This document shows, in pieces, positions 18,746-29,110 of a DNA stretch of 64,000 nucleotides. The stretch's first letter is position 1. Each line of letters opens with the position of its first letter. Under the pieces are notes generated by a model that was given only the letters and a program-made list of their open reading frames with translations, was not told the DNA's origin and made no database searches. Source of the stretch: Nostoc cf. commune SO-36 (GTDB lineage: Bacteria; Cyanobacteriota; Cyanobacteriia; Cyanobacteriales; Nostocaceae); the NCBI RefSeq assembly GCF_023734775.1, contig NZ_AP025732.1:6074501-6138500 (forward strand), written 5' to 3'. A program made the translations under genes and the position numbers.

Positions 18746-18773
18746 GAAGCGATCGCACTTTGGCGATCGCTTC
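18746..18773. terminator. HIP1-based hairpin between convergent genes
   Basis: GAAGCGATCGC / GCGATCGCTTC, an 11-bp perfect stem with a 6-base loop built from two HIP1 octamers. It lies between the stops of the plus-strand copy 2 gene and the minus-strand cimA gene. Confidence 0.55.
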
Positions 18774-18823
18774 CCCTCCTCATGGAAAAACACAAACTTT
18801 CAACGCACTAAATAGCAATTTTG

Positions 18824-20515
18824 TCAAGCAGAAGCTTTCACCACCGCTTCTGCTTGAGAGTGCAACAATAAACCGTATTCCAATCCCTCCACTACCGCTT
18901 GATAGGAAGCCTCCAAAATATTGGTGGAAACGCCTACCGTCGTCCAGCGTTGACGACCATTGCCTGATTCTACCAACACACGGGTTTTTGCCGCAGTGCC
19001 CGTATGTCCGTTGAGAATCCGCACTTTGTAATCTGTCAAATCAAAAGTTGCAATTTGGGGATAAAAGTTCACCAAAGCTTTGCGTAAAGCTGCATCCAAA
19101 GCTGCCACAGGGCCGTTACCTTCCGCCGCCTCCAAAATATTTTTCCCGTCAACAGCGACTTTGACTGTAGCTAGGGCATTGCTAGTTTCCTTCCCTTCAA
19201 TCAAGTCGCAGTGGACTTGAAAACCTTTGACTTCAAAATATTTCTGGCGATCTCCCAAAGCTTCGTGCATTAACAGCACAAAACTGGCCTCTGCTGCTTC
19301 AAATTGAAATCCTTCACTCTCTAAATCTTTGAGGCGCTGGAGAATTTCTCTCGCTTCAGCCTTTTGCTGATCTAATTCAATACCAAAACTGCGGGCTTTG
19401 GCTAAAACATTGCTAAGGCCAGACTGTTCAGAAATTACAATGCGGCGGCGATTCCCGACTTGTTCCGGTTGGATATGTTCGTAAGTTAGGGGATTACGTT
19501 CTACGGCTGATACATGAATACCGCCTTTATGGGCAAAAGCCGAACGTCCGACAAAGGGGGCATGTTCATCTGGCGCAAGATTGACCACCTCACTCACAAA
19601 ACGACTCACTTCTGTAAGTTGTGTGAGCTGGTCTTCTGTGATACAACTGTAACCCGCCTTCAGTTGTAAATTGGGAATTAGCGAACAGAGGTTAGCATTG
19701 CCGCAACGTTCACCGTAACCATTAATTGTGCCCTGTACCATCTTTGCCCCTGCCATAACGGCAGCTATTGCGTTAGCAACCGCCATTTCTGAATCGTTAT
19801 GAGTATGAATTCCAATTTGGGGCATTGGGGATTGGGCATTAGGCATTGGTGATTGAGTAGATTCTTTCCCCATGCCCCATGCCCTATGCCCCATGCCCCA
19901 TTCCCCAGTCACTTTGACTACATCTTGAACAATTTGGCTAATTTCATGGGGTAACGTGCCACCATTGGTATCACAGAGGACAAGCCATTCAGCACCAGAT
20001 GCGATCGCAGCCTCTAATGTCTGTAAAGCATAATCTCGATTGTGCTTATAGCCATCAAACCAATGTTCAGCATCGTAGATAATCCGACGACCTTGAGAAC
20101 GGAGGTACTCAATTGTGTCGCTAATCATCGCCAAATTTTCTTCTAATGTCGTCTTGAGTCCTGTTGTCACATGTAAATCCCAAGACTTGCCAAAAATCGT
20201 TACCCAGCGAGTTCCCGCAGCCAAAATATCCTGTAGCATCGGTTCGGTGGCAGCAGTGGAGTTGGGGCGGCGAGTCGAGCAAAAAGCCACAATTTCAGCT
20301 TGTTTTAGCGGATCTTCTTGGAGTTGCCAGAAAAATTGTACATCCTTGGGATTAGCACCAGGCCAACCACCTTCAATGAAGGGAATTCCCAGTTGATCGA
20401 GTCTACGGGCAATGCGTAACTTATCTTCTATCGATACAGATAGCCCCTCGCGCTGAGTGCCATCGCGTAATGTAGTGTCATAGAGCCAAAGTTGAGGTGA
20501 AGAATTTGTGGTCAT
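18824..20515 (-). CDS. cimA: (R)-citramalate synthase
   Basis: A 563-residue member of the alpha-isopropylmalate/homocitrate synthase family, CimA group. It condenses pyruvate and acetyl-CoA to citramalate, starting the threonine-independent route to 2-oxobutyrate and isoleucine. Motifs: LYDTTLRDGTQREGLSVS at the N-terminus, EGGWPGANPKD, HTHNDSEMAVANA (metal-binding His residues) and GERCGNANL. The C-terminal regulatory LeuA dimer domain carries the sequences around DYKVRILNGHTGTAAKTRV. I chose the Met before TTNSSPQLWLYDTTLRDG (20515) rather than the upstream in-frame Met at 20557. About 27 residues rich in Gly, Met and Pro, encoded by heptamer repeats, are inserted before the HTHND motif. 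Confidence 0.88.
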   Translation of the reverse strand: MTTNSSPQLWLYDTTLRDGTQREGLSVSIEDKLRIARRLDQLGIPFIEGGWPGANPKDVQFFWQLQEDPLKQAEIVAFCSTRRPNSTAATEPMLQDILAAGTRWVTIFGKSWDLHVTTGLKTTLEENLAMISDTIEYLRSQGRRIIYDAEHWFDGYKHNRDYALQTLEAAIASGAEWLVLCDTNGGTLPHEISQIVQDVVKVTGEWGMGHRAWGMGKESTQSPMPNAQSPMPQIGIHTHNDSEMAVANAIAAVMAGAKMVQGTINGYGERCGNANLCSLIPNLQLKAGYSCITEDQLTQLTEVSRFVSEVVNLAPDEHAPFVGRSAFAHKGGIHVSAVERNPLTYEHIQPEQVGNRRRIVISEQSGLSNVLAKARSFGIELDQQKAEAREILQRLKDLESEGFQFEAAEASFVLLMHEALGDRQKYFEVKGFQVHCDLIEGKETSNALATVKVAVDGKNILEAAEGNGPVAALDAALRKALVNFYPQIATFDLTDYKVRILNGHTGTAAKTRVLVESGNGRQRWTTVGVSTNILEASYQAVVEGLEYGLLLHSQAEAVVKASA

Positions 20516-20590
20516 AAAACTGGGACCGACGAGACAACTTTCGAGGCAATGTGTCAATATACAACAAAAAGCCAGCTTGGCAATTTAAAA

Positions 20591-20929
20591 ATGCCTAAAG
20601 TAATAGCTCAAGGTAAAACAATTGAATGTGTAAGTAAAAGCAATCTCCGAACAATTTTGCTGCAAAATGGTATTGACCTCTACAATGACGGTGCTAAGTT
20701 AATAAACTGTCGGGGCATTGGCAGTTGCGGAACTTGCGCGGTTAAGGTAGAGGGTGAAGTATCAGCAGCGAATTGGCGTGATCGAGCACGGCGTTCGCTT
20801 CCTCCCCATTCTCCTACAACAGACTTACGTTTAGCCTGTCAAACTCAGATTTTGGGCGATGTAAAAGTGACAAAGTTTGATGGATTTTGGGGACAAGGTT
20901 CTCGAATAGTGTGGACACCAAAAGGTTAA
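20591..20929 (+). CDS. 2Fe-2S ferredoxin-like protein
   Basis: A 112-residue protein with a ferredoxin fold. The cluster ligands are Cys in CRGIGSCGTC (CX5CX2C) near residues 39-48 and Cys in LACQTQ near residue 84. The CX5CX2C spacing differs from the CX4CX2C of photosynthetic PetF ferredoxin, so this is a different electron carrier. The start is the ATG at 20591; an upstream in-frame Met at 20549 overlaps the cimA promoter region and is not family-like. It is divergent from cimA and followed 16 bases later by a small membrane-anchored protein. The redox partner is unknown. Confidence 0.82.
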   Translation: MPKVIAQGKTIECVSKSNLRTILLQNGIDLYNDGAKLINCRGIGSCGTCAVKVEGEVSAANWRDRARRSLPPHSPTTDLRLACQTQILGDVKVTKFDGFWGQGSRIVWTPKG

Positions 20930-20945
20930 AAAGGAGTAAGACAAG

Positions 20946-21341
20946 ATGGGTAGATGGACACCCTTAATTTTGATGGCTGGAGGTTTAGCCATTCTGCTTG
21001 GTACATTACTAGGCATCAACTTTCCTATGGGCGTACAAACCGCTAACGCTCCCGGTGGCAAAGCAGCAAAAGTTTTGCCAGCTAATATCAATGTTAATAG
21101 CAGTGCAGGCAGCAAGAATGATGAAACTGCAACTGAAGGAAATGAAACAACTGAAACAAACGAAAACAGACGCGGCATTGTAGCCCCAAGACCTGACAAC
21201 AGGAGTAGTGTTGCTCAGAATCCTTCTGATGACTCGACATCACCTGCTGACAGTACAACAGACGGCAATACAGATTCTTCCGAAAACACACCATCAAGCG
21301 ATATAAATCAAGGCAATGAACCAATTCGCGCCTTGTGGTAA
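20946..21341 (+). CDS. small membrane-anchored Ser/Thr/Asn-rich protein, function unknown
   Basis: A 131-residue protein with an N-terminal membrane segment (about residues 6-28, LILMAGGLAILLGTLLGINFP). A low-complexity, probably disordered outer region follows, rich in Asn, Ser, Thr, Asp and Glu (NETTETNENRRG, DDSTSPADSTTDGNTD). It follows the ferredoxin gene at 16 bases, with a GGAGTAAGACAAG ribosome-binding region, so the two are likely co-transcribed. No functional family is recognised. Confidence 0.6.
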   Translation: MGRWTPLILMAGGLAILLGTLLGINFPMGVQTANAPGGKAAKVLPANINVNSSAGSKNDETATEGNETTETNENRRGIVAPRPDNRSSVAQNPSDDSTSPADSTTDGNTDSSENTPSSDINQGNEPIRALW

Positions 21342-21358
21342 AGATAGATTCGTCTTTA

Positions 21359-21459
21359 GTTACGAGTTATAAGTTATAAGTTATGAGTTACGAGTTATTA
21401 GTTATGAGTTATGTACTAATGACAAATGACAAATGACAAATGACAAATGACAAATGACT
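21359..21459. repeat. two adjoining heptamer repeat arrays (STRR)
   Basis: About eight degenerate GAGTTAT/AAGTTAT units, then at least five perfect TGACAAA units. The last TGACAAATGAC provides the ATG (21454) of thiO-thiG. Confidence 0.88.
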
Positions 21460-23442
21460 AGTGAGACTGTAATTATTGGTGGCGGCGTTATTGGTTTAGC
21501 GATCGCCATTGAACTCCAACTGCGCGGGGCACACGTCACCGTGCTTTGTCGTGACTTCCAGGCTGCCGCTACCCATGCCGCCGCCGGAATGTTAGCACCA
21601 GATGCGGAAAATATCTCGAATCAGGCAATGCGCTCTTTGTGTTGGCGATCGCGTGCCTTATATCCCGACTGGACGCGCAAATTAGAAGAACTAACAGGTT
21701 TAAATACTGGCTATAGGGCTTGTGGTATCCTAGCACCCGTCTTTGAGGAGGTAAGGGGGCAGGGGGCAGGGGGCAGGGGGAAACTTTCTCTGTCTGCTTC
21801 CCAGTTTTCCCCTGCTTACTGGTTAAACAAAGAGGCAATTCATCAATATCAACCAGGATTGGGAGCCGAGGTAGTTGGTGGCTGGTGGTATCCTGAAGAC
21901 GCACAAGTTGATAATAAAGCTCTCGCTCACGTATTGCGGACGGCGGCTGAATCTGTTGGTGTTGAACTCAAAGACGGCATTACAGTAGAAGCATTTTTAC
22001 AGCAGCAAGGACAAGTGGTTGGGGTACAAACCAATGCTGGAACGATTCGCGCCGCGCACTATGTTTTAGCTTCAGGTGCTTGGTCAAATGAATTGTTACC
22101 AATACCTGTGCTACCCAGAAAAGGACAAATGCTGAGTGTGCAGATACCAGAATTTGTGCCGGAATTGCCCTTAAAGCGGGTTTTGTTTGGGGAGAATATT
22201 TATATCGTACCAAGATGCGATCGCTTGGTTTTTGGGGCAACAAGCGAAGATGTTGGCTTCATCCCCGGCAACACTCCAGAAGGCATTCAAAAATTATTAC
22301 AAGCTGCCATCCGTCTATATCCTCAACTAAAGCATTATCCCATCCAAGAATTCTGGTGGGGATTTCGCCCAACTACCCCTGATGAGTTGCCCATCCTGGG
22401 CACTAGCCACTGTCAAAATTTAACCTTTGCTACTGGTCATTACCGCAACGGAATTCTACTTGCGCCCGTAACAGCCGCATTGATTGCCGATTTAATCTTA
22501 GAACAAAAATCTGACCCCCTACTTGCTGATTTTCACTATTCGCGCTTCCAGTCCCAGCCATCTACCTCTACTCCCATGCTGACTAACTCTGCCAATTTCT
22601 CCAACGGGCATCAGCCTGCTATATCCCCCCACTCCCCACTCCCCACTCCCCACTCCCCACTAATTATTGCTGGCAAAACCTTTCAATCCCGCTTGATGAC
22701 AGGAACCGGTAAGTATCGCAGCATGGAGGAAATGCAGCAAAGCATTGCCGCCAGCGATTGCCAGATTGTCACCGTAGCAGTACGACGAGTACAAACCAAA
22801 GCCCCCGGACATGAAGGTTTAGCTGAAGCCTTAGATTGGACGAAAATCTGGATGTTGCCCAATACCGCAGGTTGCCAAACTGCTGAAGAGGCGATTCGGG
22901 TGGCGCGTTTGGGGCGAGAAATGGCGAAATTGTTGGGACAGGAAGATAATAATTTTATAAAGTTAGAAGTAATACCTGATCTTAAGTATTTACTCCCAGA
23001 TCCAATTGGGACGCTACAAGCAGCAGAACAACTAGTTAAAGAAGGCTTTGCAGTATTGCCTTATATCAATGCTGACCCCATGTTAGCCAAGCGCTTAGAA
23101 GAGGTAGGTTGTGCGACAGTAATGCCTTTGGCATCGCCAATTGGTTCTGGACAAGGTTTAAAAACAACTGCGAATATCCAAATTATCATTGAAAATGCAG
23201 GTGTGCCAGTGGTGGTAGATGCGGGTATTGGTTCACCCTCAGAAGCCGCTCAAGCAATGGAATTGGGAGCAGATGCTTTATTGATTAATAGTGCGATCGC
23301 TCTTTCTCCAAACCCAGCAGCAATGGCTCGTGCCATGAATTTAGCAACAGTTGCCGGTCGTCTAGCATACGTTGCTGGCAGGATGCCCATCAAAGATTAC
23401 GCCAGTCCTAGTTCACCTCTGACTGGGACAATTACTAGTTAG
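21454..23442 (+). CDS. thiO/thiG: bifunctional glycine oxidase ThiO / thiazole synthase ThiG
   Basis: A 662-residue fusion making the thiazole half of thiamine. The N-terminal part (about 1-365) is a flavin-dependent glycine oxidase: [21 protein letters not shown] (GxGxxG), [11 protein letters not shown], and near the C-end [14 protein letters not shown]. It supplies dehydroglycine. The C-terminal part (about 400-655) is Thi[35 protein letters not shown] (Lys forms the imine with deoxyxylulose phosphate), [13 protein letters not shown] and [25 protein letters not shown]. The fusion is typical of cyanobacteria. Repeat-encoded peptides occur in ThiO ([11 protein letters not shown]) and in the linker ([13 protein letters not shown]). 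The start codon lies inside a heptamer array. Confidence 0.93.
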   Translation: MTSETVIIGGGVIGLAIAIELQLRGAHVTVLCRDFQAAATHAAAGMLAPDAENISNQAMRSLCWRSRALYPDWTRKLEELTGLNTGYRACGILAPVFEEVRGQGAGGRGKLSLSASQFSPAYWLNKEAIHQYQPGLGAEVVGGWWYPEDAQVDNKALAHVLRTAAESVGVELKDGITVEAFLQQQGQVVGVQTNAGTIRAAHYVLASGAWSNELLPIPVLPRKGQMLSVQIPEFVPELPLKRVLFGENIYIVPRCDRLVFGATSEDVGFIPGNTPEGIQKLLQAAIRLYPQLKHYPIQEFWWGFRPTTPDELPILGTSHCQNLTFATGHYRNGILLAPVTAALIADLILEQKSDPLLADFHYSRFQSQPSTSTPMLTNSANFSNGHQPAISPHSPLPTPHSPLIIAGKTFQSRLMTGTGKYRSMEEMQQSIAASDCQIVTVAVRRVQTKAPGHEGLAEALDWTKIWMLPNTAGCQTAEEAIRVARLGREMAKLLGQEDNNFIKLEVIPDLKYLLPDPIGTLQAAEQLVKEGFAVLPYINADPMLAKRLEEVGCATVMPLASPIGSGQGLKTTANIQIIIENAGVPVVVDAGIGSPSEAAQAMELGADALLINSAIALSPNPAAMARAMNLATVAGRLAYVAGRMPIKDYASPSSPLTGTITS

Positions 23443-23452
23443 GGATTAGGGC

Positions 23453-23562
23453 ATGGGGCATAGAGAAGAGATGGACAATGGAAACAGCGAAGACATCAGG
23501 GACAAGCGGAATAAGCAATGCCCAATACCCAATGCCCAATGCCCAATACCCAAATGTAACGA
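23453..23562. repeat. heptamer-type repeat region
   Basis: CCCAATA/CCCAATG units in tandem (about 23520-23555), preceded by a GGGCATGGGGCATAG stretch after thiO-thiG. Confidence 0.7.
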
Positions 23563-23637
23563 TTTGTCTAGCAGTTTAAGACCGGATTTAGCATTTATGT
23601 AACATTAAATGAACGATAAAGATAAAGGAATTAATTC

Positions 23638-23817
23638 ATGCCCTATACAAATGAAGAAGGCGGTCTTCTAAATAATTTTGCCCGTGAACCAAAGATTTAC
23701 CAAGCAGAACCCCCCACAGAAGGACAAAAGCGAACCTATCTTTTCCTTGGAATCGCTGCTACAGCTTTGGTTGGTGGCTTGATTTTAGTAGCCTTCTTTG
23801 TTTCTAACGCCAGTTGA
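23638..23817 (+). CDS. psb34: photosystem II assembly protein Psb34 (ssl1498 family)
   Basis: A 59-residue protein starting MPYTNEEGGLLNNFAREPKI, a distinctive start of the ssl1498/Psb34 family. A single membrane helix follows (about residues 34-55, FLGIAATALVGGLILVAFFV). Psb34 binds the CP47 side of photosystem II intermediates, near the Hli-binding site, during assembly. The ATG is preceded by AAAGGAATTAATTC, a good ribosome-binding site. A strong terminator follows. The gene is monocistronic. Confidence 0.9.
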   Translation: MPYTNEEGGLLNNFAREPKIYQAEPPTEGQKRTYLFLGIAATALVGGLILVAFFVSNAS

Positions 23818-23869
23818 TCTTTCTCTTGGGCGTAATACATTTTAATAAAATTTCATCTTTATAGTTTTT

Positions 23870-23906
23870 CAGGTTCCGATTTTAAAAGGAGCCTGCTTTT
23901 TTATTT
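23870..23906 (+). terminator. rho-independent terminator of psb34
   Basis: CAGGTTCC (23870-23877) pairs with GGAGCCTG (23888-23895), an 8-bp stem with one G-U, followed directly by CTTTTTTATTTTTT. Confidence 0.88.
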
Positions 23907-24193
23907 TTTGTTAAAATTGAATTAGCAATTTAATAATGTATAATTATAGGTTTTTATACTTTTTTCTTGCCAGGAGTTTGTTAAATTTTGATTTGTTAGT
24001 AAGCAAGTTGGTAGTCAGGACTTTAGTTCTTGCTACAAATCCTGAAAACTAGCTAGACATATTACTAAACCTAAAGGCTGAAGTTATTCTGAACAGCACA
24101 ACATTTACTTAAAAATCATTTTTATTATGAGTTTAGCCAACTTAGATGCATCTAGAAAGGTGATAGATACTGCGTTTTGGCTCTTTAGCCGCT

Positions 24194-26400
24194 ATGAGCG
24201 TGAATGATACTGCACACAACAATAATTCTACTTGGAATCGGCAAGCATACCACCGCCTGAAACTTGCCCTAAGTCTTGGCTTACGACGACAAATTTTTTA
24301 GCAGTATGTGATAATTTACACTTAAGAAATCAGGTAGCAGCCCGTTTGCACTCTACATTGGCTTATCCTGTTGGACAAGTGCTATATCAGTCATCAAATG
24401 CTCAGGAAAATAGCACTCCGGCTTATCCGCGATTGGTTACGTTGCGTTTGAATTTAAACGATCCCAATCCCATAACCCAAATTAATCAATGGTTGGCTAA
24501 TTATCCACCGCCAATTGTTGGGGCATCAAAAGATACTCCTGGAAAACCTTTTCCAGTACCAGTATTCCAGATTGTCGGTGTGGAGCATCTCACTAAGCAA
24601 CCAGTTGCTACACAACGCTTATTTTTGCACTATCTCCGTTTAAGCGAACAATATTTCTCGACACAAGAATCCAGCAGATTCTTAGAATCTAACTTGCTGT
24701 TGTGGATACCCCGTCCTTGGTTATCTGCAATCAAGCAATCAGCACCACAGTTTTGGCGATCGCGTACAGGCGTATTTGTGTTTGCTGGAGAACCCACACC
24801 AGCAATTCAGAATTTGGGCTATCCAGAACGTTCTTCTAATTCCAGAAGCTTAGATTTAGGGAATATTGAGCAGTCGATTCTAGATGAATCAGTTCAAGCA
24901 GAACTCAGAACCGCAGCTACCGAGTTTGAGTTTGAGAATAAGTCCGATTTCCCAGTAGAGATGCAAGGGAATGGCGTAGATAAAATTCAGGAAGTTTCAC
25001 CGTCAACAGCAGATTTATTGAAGGCTGCGCCACAGCAGCAGGAATCTACTAATAGGTCTGGTAGTTCGAGTACTAATCAATCGCTGTCATCTTTATCTTA
25101 TGTTAGCAGCGAGTTAATAGAGCTAGTAATAGCAACAATCAACACAAGTATTACTCAAAATACTGAGGATTATTTACAACCGCAGCAGATTTTATTAGAA
25201 ATTGAAGAATTACACGAAAAGCAAGCACCAGGGGAGGTTCTGGCAGAAGCTTATCATCGCTTGGGCACTTTGTACCGCCTTCGCATTGAGCAAGAATCAA
25301 CCCTAGAAAACCTGATGGTGGCAATTATTGCTTATCAGGAGGCAATTAGTTATGACGAAACTTCACCGCAACTCCCAGATATCTTGAATGATTTGGGTAC
25401 ACTCTACTGGATGCTATGCCGCACACCACCCAATTCTGAGGAAGGACAAACTTATATAGAGCAGGCAATAGAGTTTTATCAGTTGGCGTTAAACATGATT
25501 TCGCCTCAGACACATTCAGAAACTTACGCTCGTGTGCAAAATAATTTGGGGACAGCCTATGGTGATTTAGCTCGTTTTTCTCAACCATCTGAAAATTGGC
25601 AGCAAGCAATTTTAGCTTACAGTGAAGCACTCAGCTACCGTACAGCCGATATGGATTCATTAAAGTATGCGGCTTGTCAGAATAATTTAGGTACTGCTTA
25701 CTGGCATTTAGGGCAATACAATCAACCAATTGTGCATTTAAAGAAAGCGATCGCAGCTTACAATGAAGCACTTATACACTACAACCCCGAAGAGGAACCG
25801 CTCAAATATGGCATGATTCAAAACAATATCGGTACTGCCTGCTGGAATCTGGCACAATACGAACAACCTGCCGAAAATCTTCAGCTAGCTATAGATGTCT
25901 ACAGCAAAGCTCTCAAGTATCGCACTCCGGCTAATGTTCCCAGTGCCTGCGCCGCTACACAAAATAATTTGGGTACTGCCTACTGGCATTTAGCAAACCT
26001 ATCTCAGACAACTAAAGAGGCACGGCAAAAGTATCTGCAATTATGCATCAGTGCTTATGAAGAAGCAATCGCTTTGGCTCACTCACTTAGCAGTAGTTCT
26101 TTAAGTTTTGATTTGCTTGCTTCTTATAATAATTTGGGACTAGCACATTATCAGCTAGCAATAGATAAGTCTTTTAATGGTGACAAAGCAACACGTTCTC
26201 AACAATTAGAACTAGCATTAGATAACCATCTACAAGCCTTAAACGGATTCAGTAAACAATCCGAAGCTTATCAAACAACTTTCACTTATGTGGTGAAAAC
26301 TATTCGTACTTTTCATAATGAATTAGGAATACAGGGGCAAAATCTGGCTTTATCTAAAGTTCCTAGTCAATTGTTGCCAGAGATTTTGCCAAAGTTATAA
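24194..26400 (+). CDS. TPR-repeat protein (frameshifted near its N-terminus)
   Basis: About 735 residues after correction. From ATG 24194 the frame reads MSVNDTAHNNNSTWNRQAYH.. to RRQIF, then hits a TAG at about 24300. The long downstream frame continues in phase -1 as LAVCDNLHLRNQVAARLHSTL. A run of six T at 24294-24299 would give one continuous protein if it had seven. Residues about 25-210 form an uncharacterised N-terminal domain. From about 305 onward TPR-like repeats follow, each with NNLGTAYWHLAQYxQPxENLQxAIxxYxEAL. Four copies are nearly identical, implying a superhelical protein-binding scaffold. A TTG at 24232 would be the only start in the long frame, and it lacks a ribosome-binding site. 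Confidence 0.72.
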
Positions 26401-26995
26401 ATAAATATATATATTGCGAAAAACTTTTGAGCATGAACCTGATTAGGGGCTTCTCAAATAAATTGATGTGCCACTATAATTCAACTTGACTTCAAAAAGC
26501 TTGATATTAAGTAGATAAGCACAAATAAATCTAACTATATTACAAAAGGTAAATTGCTTAAAAGCCTTGCGATTGCTTCACTCCGCGTTGCTCCGTTCGC
26601 AATGACATAGTGATAAATTTCCCCGCCCACTTACTTACTTCCTTTTTTATCCCTTGCGTGATCCTTCAATTTGACCGATAGGGTGGGAAGTGTCAAAAAA
26701 TAATTAACCTGATATCAACTTGACATTTAATTAGGAAAGCAAGTAAAGTAGCGATGTCTACAAAGGGCTATGCCTAAGCAATTACTATTTTAGTAATTAC
26801 AAACTAATAAAACTTTTTAACTTAGACATAAAGCAAGCTTAATAAATGTAAATTCTTCAATAATTTTTTTAAAAAATATAGAAAGATTTTATAAAAAATA
26901 TGATAAAAATGTTGGCATTATTTCCGTAAATTTACTAATGTAGACTGGAGACATAATTGACAGAAAACTCCAGGATGAGAATTGAAACCTAAGTT
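26401..26995. other. intergenic region with a dispersed repeat
   Basis: No gene. It contains TTGCGATTGCTTCACTCC..TCCGTTCGCAATGACA (about 26569-26608), a repeat type scattered in many bacterial genomes that can fold back. The rest is AT-rich and presumably holds the promoter of the PEP-CTERM gene remnant. Confidence 0.5.
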
Positions 26996-27759
26996 ATGAA
27001 ACTAAGTTTGGTTTTTGCGACTGCTATATCTAGTGTTTTTGTAAGTGTTACCACAGGATTTGGTTTCTCTGATCAAGCACACGCTTTAACTTTTGCTGGC
27101 ATCTCCTAGTGGGACATGGGGAGAACCTACTCCGGAAAGCACGGATACTAATGCCGTATACACAGGTGTGGGAAATAACACATTTACTTGGGGCGATCCT
27201 AATGTATGTCTACCAAGTGCAAATATTTCTAATGGGTGTCAAGTAACAGGCTCAAATAAACTTGAACTTTAATGGAAACTCATTTTCAACTAGCATTGAT
27301 TCTGAATTCAAAATAGGTGATTTAACTTACTTTAACGGAACAGTACTTAAAGGTACAGCCGTTTGAATCTGTACCTTTAAATCTCAATGTATCCTTTAAC
27401 CCTCTTGTGGGAATCAGCGAAGTTTTTGACTTCAAATTGTATCTAGTTAATACACCTAATATCGAGGCGGCAGATCCTGAAGACAATGCAGACTTTGTAT
27501 TTATAGACACAAATTTGAGTAATCGTATTTTCACCTTTGAAGGTAATAACTATACGCTTGAACTAACTGGTTTTAATCCAGACGTTAGTCCGAAAAGTAT
27601 TAAGTTCCCTTGAAGGAGCCACAACTACCACAGCTGTTTTATGCGAAAATCAAAACTATACCCGAATCTTCGCCAGTTGTGGGTTTATCGCTGTTAGGGA
27701 TATACCTGATATCTCGTAAGAATTCTGGGAGAAGAACTATTAAGAACAAAAAAATGTAG
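26996..27759 (+). pseudogene. PEP-CTERM-anchored exported protein, broken by several frameshifts
   Basis: Pieced together from three frames. It has a signal peptide (MKLSLVFATAISSVFVSVTT.. to AHA) and a beta-rich body (SGTWGEPTPEST, GVGNNTFTWGDPN, FNGNSFSTSIDSEFKIGDL, FNPLVGISEVFDFKLYLVNTPN). It ends with a PEP-CTERM-type sorting tail, IPESSPVVGLSLLGIYLIS followed by basic residues. The body resembles choice-of-anchor K-type proteins. Five shifts are needed, near 27107, 27268, 27361, 27606 and 27640. Each is repaired by removing one base, mostly from a doublet or triplet. No premature stop remains after correction, so the damage may be in the data rather than the genome. The intact protein would be secreted and sorted by exosortase. 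Confidence 0.6.
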
Positions 27760-27788
27760 AGACGCCGATAAGAAATCGCGTCTCTACA
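27755..27788. terminator. TGTAGAGACG-type inverted repeat overlapping the PEP-CTERM stop codon
   Basis: TGTAGAGACGC / GCGTCTCTACA, an 11-bp perfect stem with a 12-base loop between convergent genes. The same arm sequence recurs in the element at 29133-29163, so it is a dispersed repeat that may act as a terminator. Confidence 0.6.
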
Positions 27789-27812
27789 CGGGTTTACCGT
27801 TTTTTGAGAGAA

Positions 27813-28938
27813 CTATGCAGGGTTCGGTTGGGTTCGGCTTTGAAGTAGCTGTATAATTGCAGCTTTTTCTAAGATTCCAACTAGCACGCCATTCTCACGA
27901 ATCACGGGAAGCACAGATAGCTTTTGTTGTTCAAGTAGCTGCATAACTTCCAGCAGAGGTTGATTTGATTGAACTGTGGTAGATTCAGTAATTGGTCGCA
28001 TAACTCCTTTTACTTGAGTTTCTGACCACAGTGCTGTGGGGATGGTTCGCAAATTATCAACTGTGATCGCACCTACTAATTGTCCATCATCATCAGTCAC
28101 TAAGAACCGATGCCAGTTTTGCCCATTTATGACTCGTTCATCAGCAAACTCTCTGAGGGTAAGATTAGCAGAGACAATCGGGCTATCATGAGTTACTGCA
28201 TCTTCGGCTGTCAAACCTGTGAGTTTTTCTTTGCACTCTGGCAAACTGAGCCGCATTACCAGCATTTTGCAACAAGAAGAAGCCAATTAACAAATTCCAG
28301 AAGTTACCGAAGTTACCAAATAATACTAGAGGAAGTACACCTGAAAGAATTGCTACCCAACCAAAGATTTGCCCAACGCGACTAGCAAAGGTCACACCTT
28401 TATAAGGATTGCCTGTAATTTTCCAAACGAGAGCTTTCAGTATATTTCCGCCATCTAAGGGCAAGCCAGGAATCAGGTTAAACAGAGCTAATGCCAAGTT
28501 AACAGAAGCTAAAACACCAAGGATTGCAGCTAACGGCCCTGATGCAGCAGTAGTAACACCAATCGCTGTAACGATACCGCAGAGTAATAAGCTTACCAGT
28601 GGCCCAGCGATCGCAACCCAGAAAGCTTCACCTGGGGTTTTCGATTCTTTTTCTAAACTCGCCAAACCGCCAAATATAAACAGTGTGATGGATTTGACAT
28701 CAATTCCCTGACCAATCGCAACAAAACTGTGGCCTAATTCATGGGCGACGACAGAGGCAAATAACATCAGCGCTGTCATCAATCCTAGTAGCAAAGCTAA
28801 TCCCGCAGACAATTGGGGAAATTGCGCCGCCAGTCCACTGCTATAGCTCCAAGTCACCAAACCCAGAACTAAAAACCATGACGGATGGATATAGAAGGGA
28901 ATTCCGAAGAGATTACCAACGCGAATTGTGCCATTCAT
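27813..28938 (-). CDS. site-2 protease (M50) with C-terminal CBS domains (frameshifted)
   Basis: A membrane metalloprotease followed by two CBS domains, about 370 residues once joined. The N-terminal part has several hydrophobic segments with FASVVAHELGHSFVA (HExxH zinc site) and NLIPGLPLDGGNILKAL (the second conserved LDGG motif). The C-terminal part carries CBS repeats (HRFLVTDDDGQLVGAITVDNL, and LSVLPVIRENGVLVGILEKA). The frame breaks at about 28228, where the minus strand reads CAAAGAAAAACTCAC; with one A fewer the protein runs on as RKLTGLTAEDAV. Start: the ATG at 28938 has AAAGGTGA about 8 bases upstream. It likely acts in regulated intramembrane proteolysis, and its substrate is unknown. 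Confidence 0.85.
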
Positions 28939-29110
28939 GTCGTTCACCTTTGATTTCAGCTTTGAGAAGTTTGCTTTCTTCCTTCTCGATGTCTCTAGTG
29001 TAACGAAAGGTTAAGAGATTTTAATCTTGATGGCGGTAGTGGTGTCCGTCCGTAAAGGTGTGGTTATTGGTAATATTGTCTAAGAACTCTCACTAACTCT
29101 CGATTGCTAC

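Noticed and set aside
21359..21459. Possible CRISPR array
   Set aside because: Units are 7 bases long in direct tandem with no unique spacers; these are the heptamer STRRs of Nostoc.
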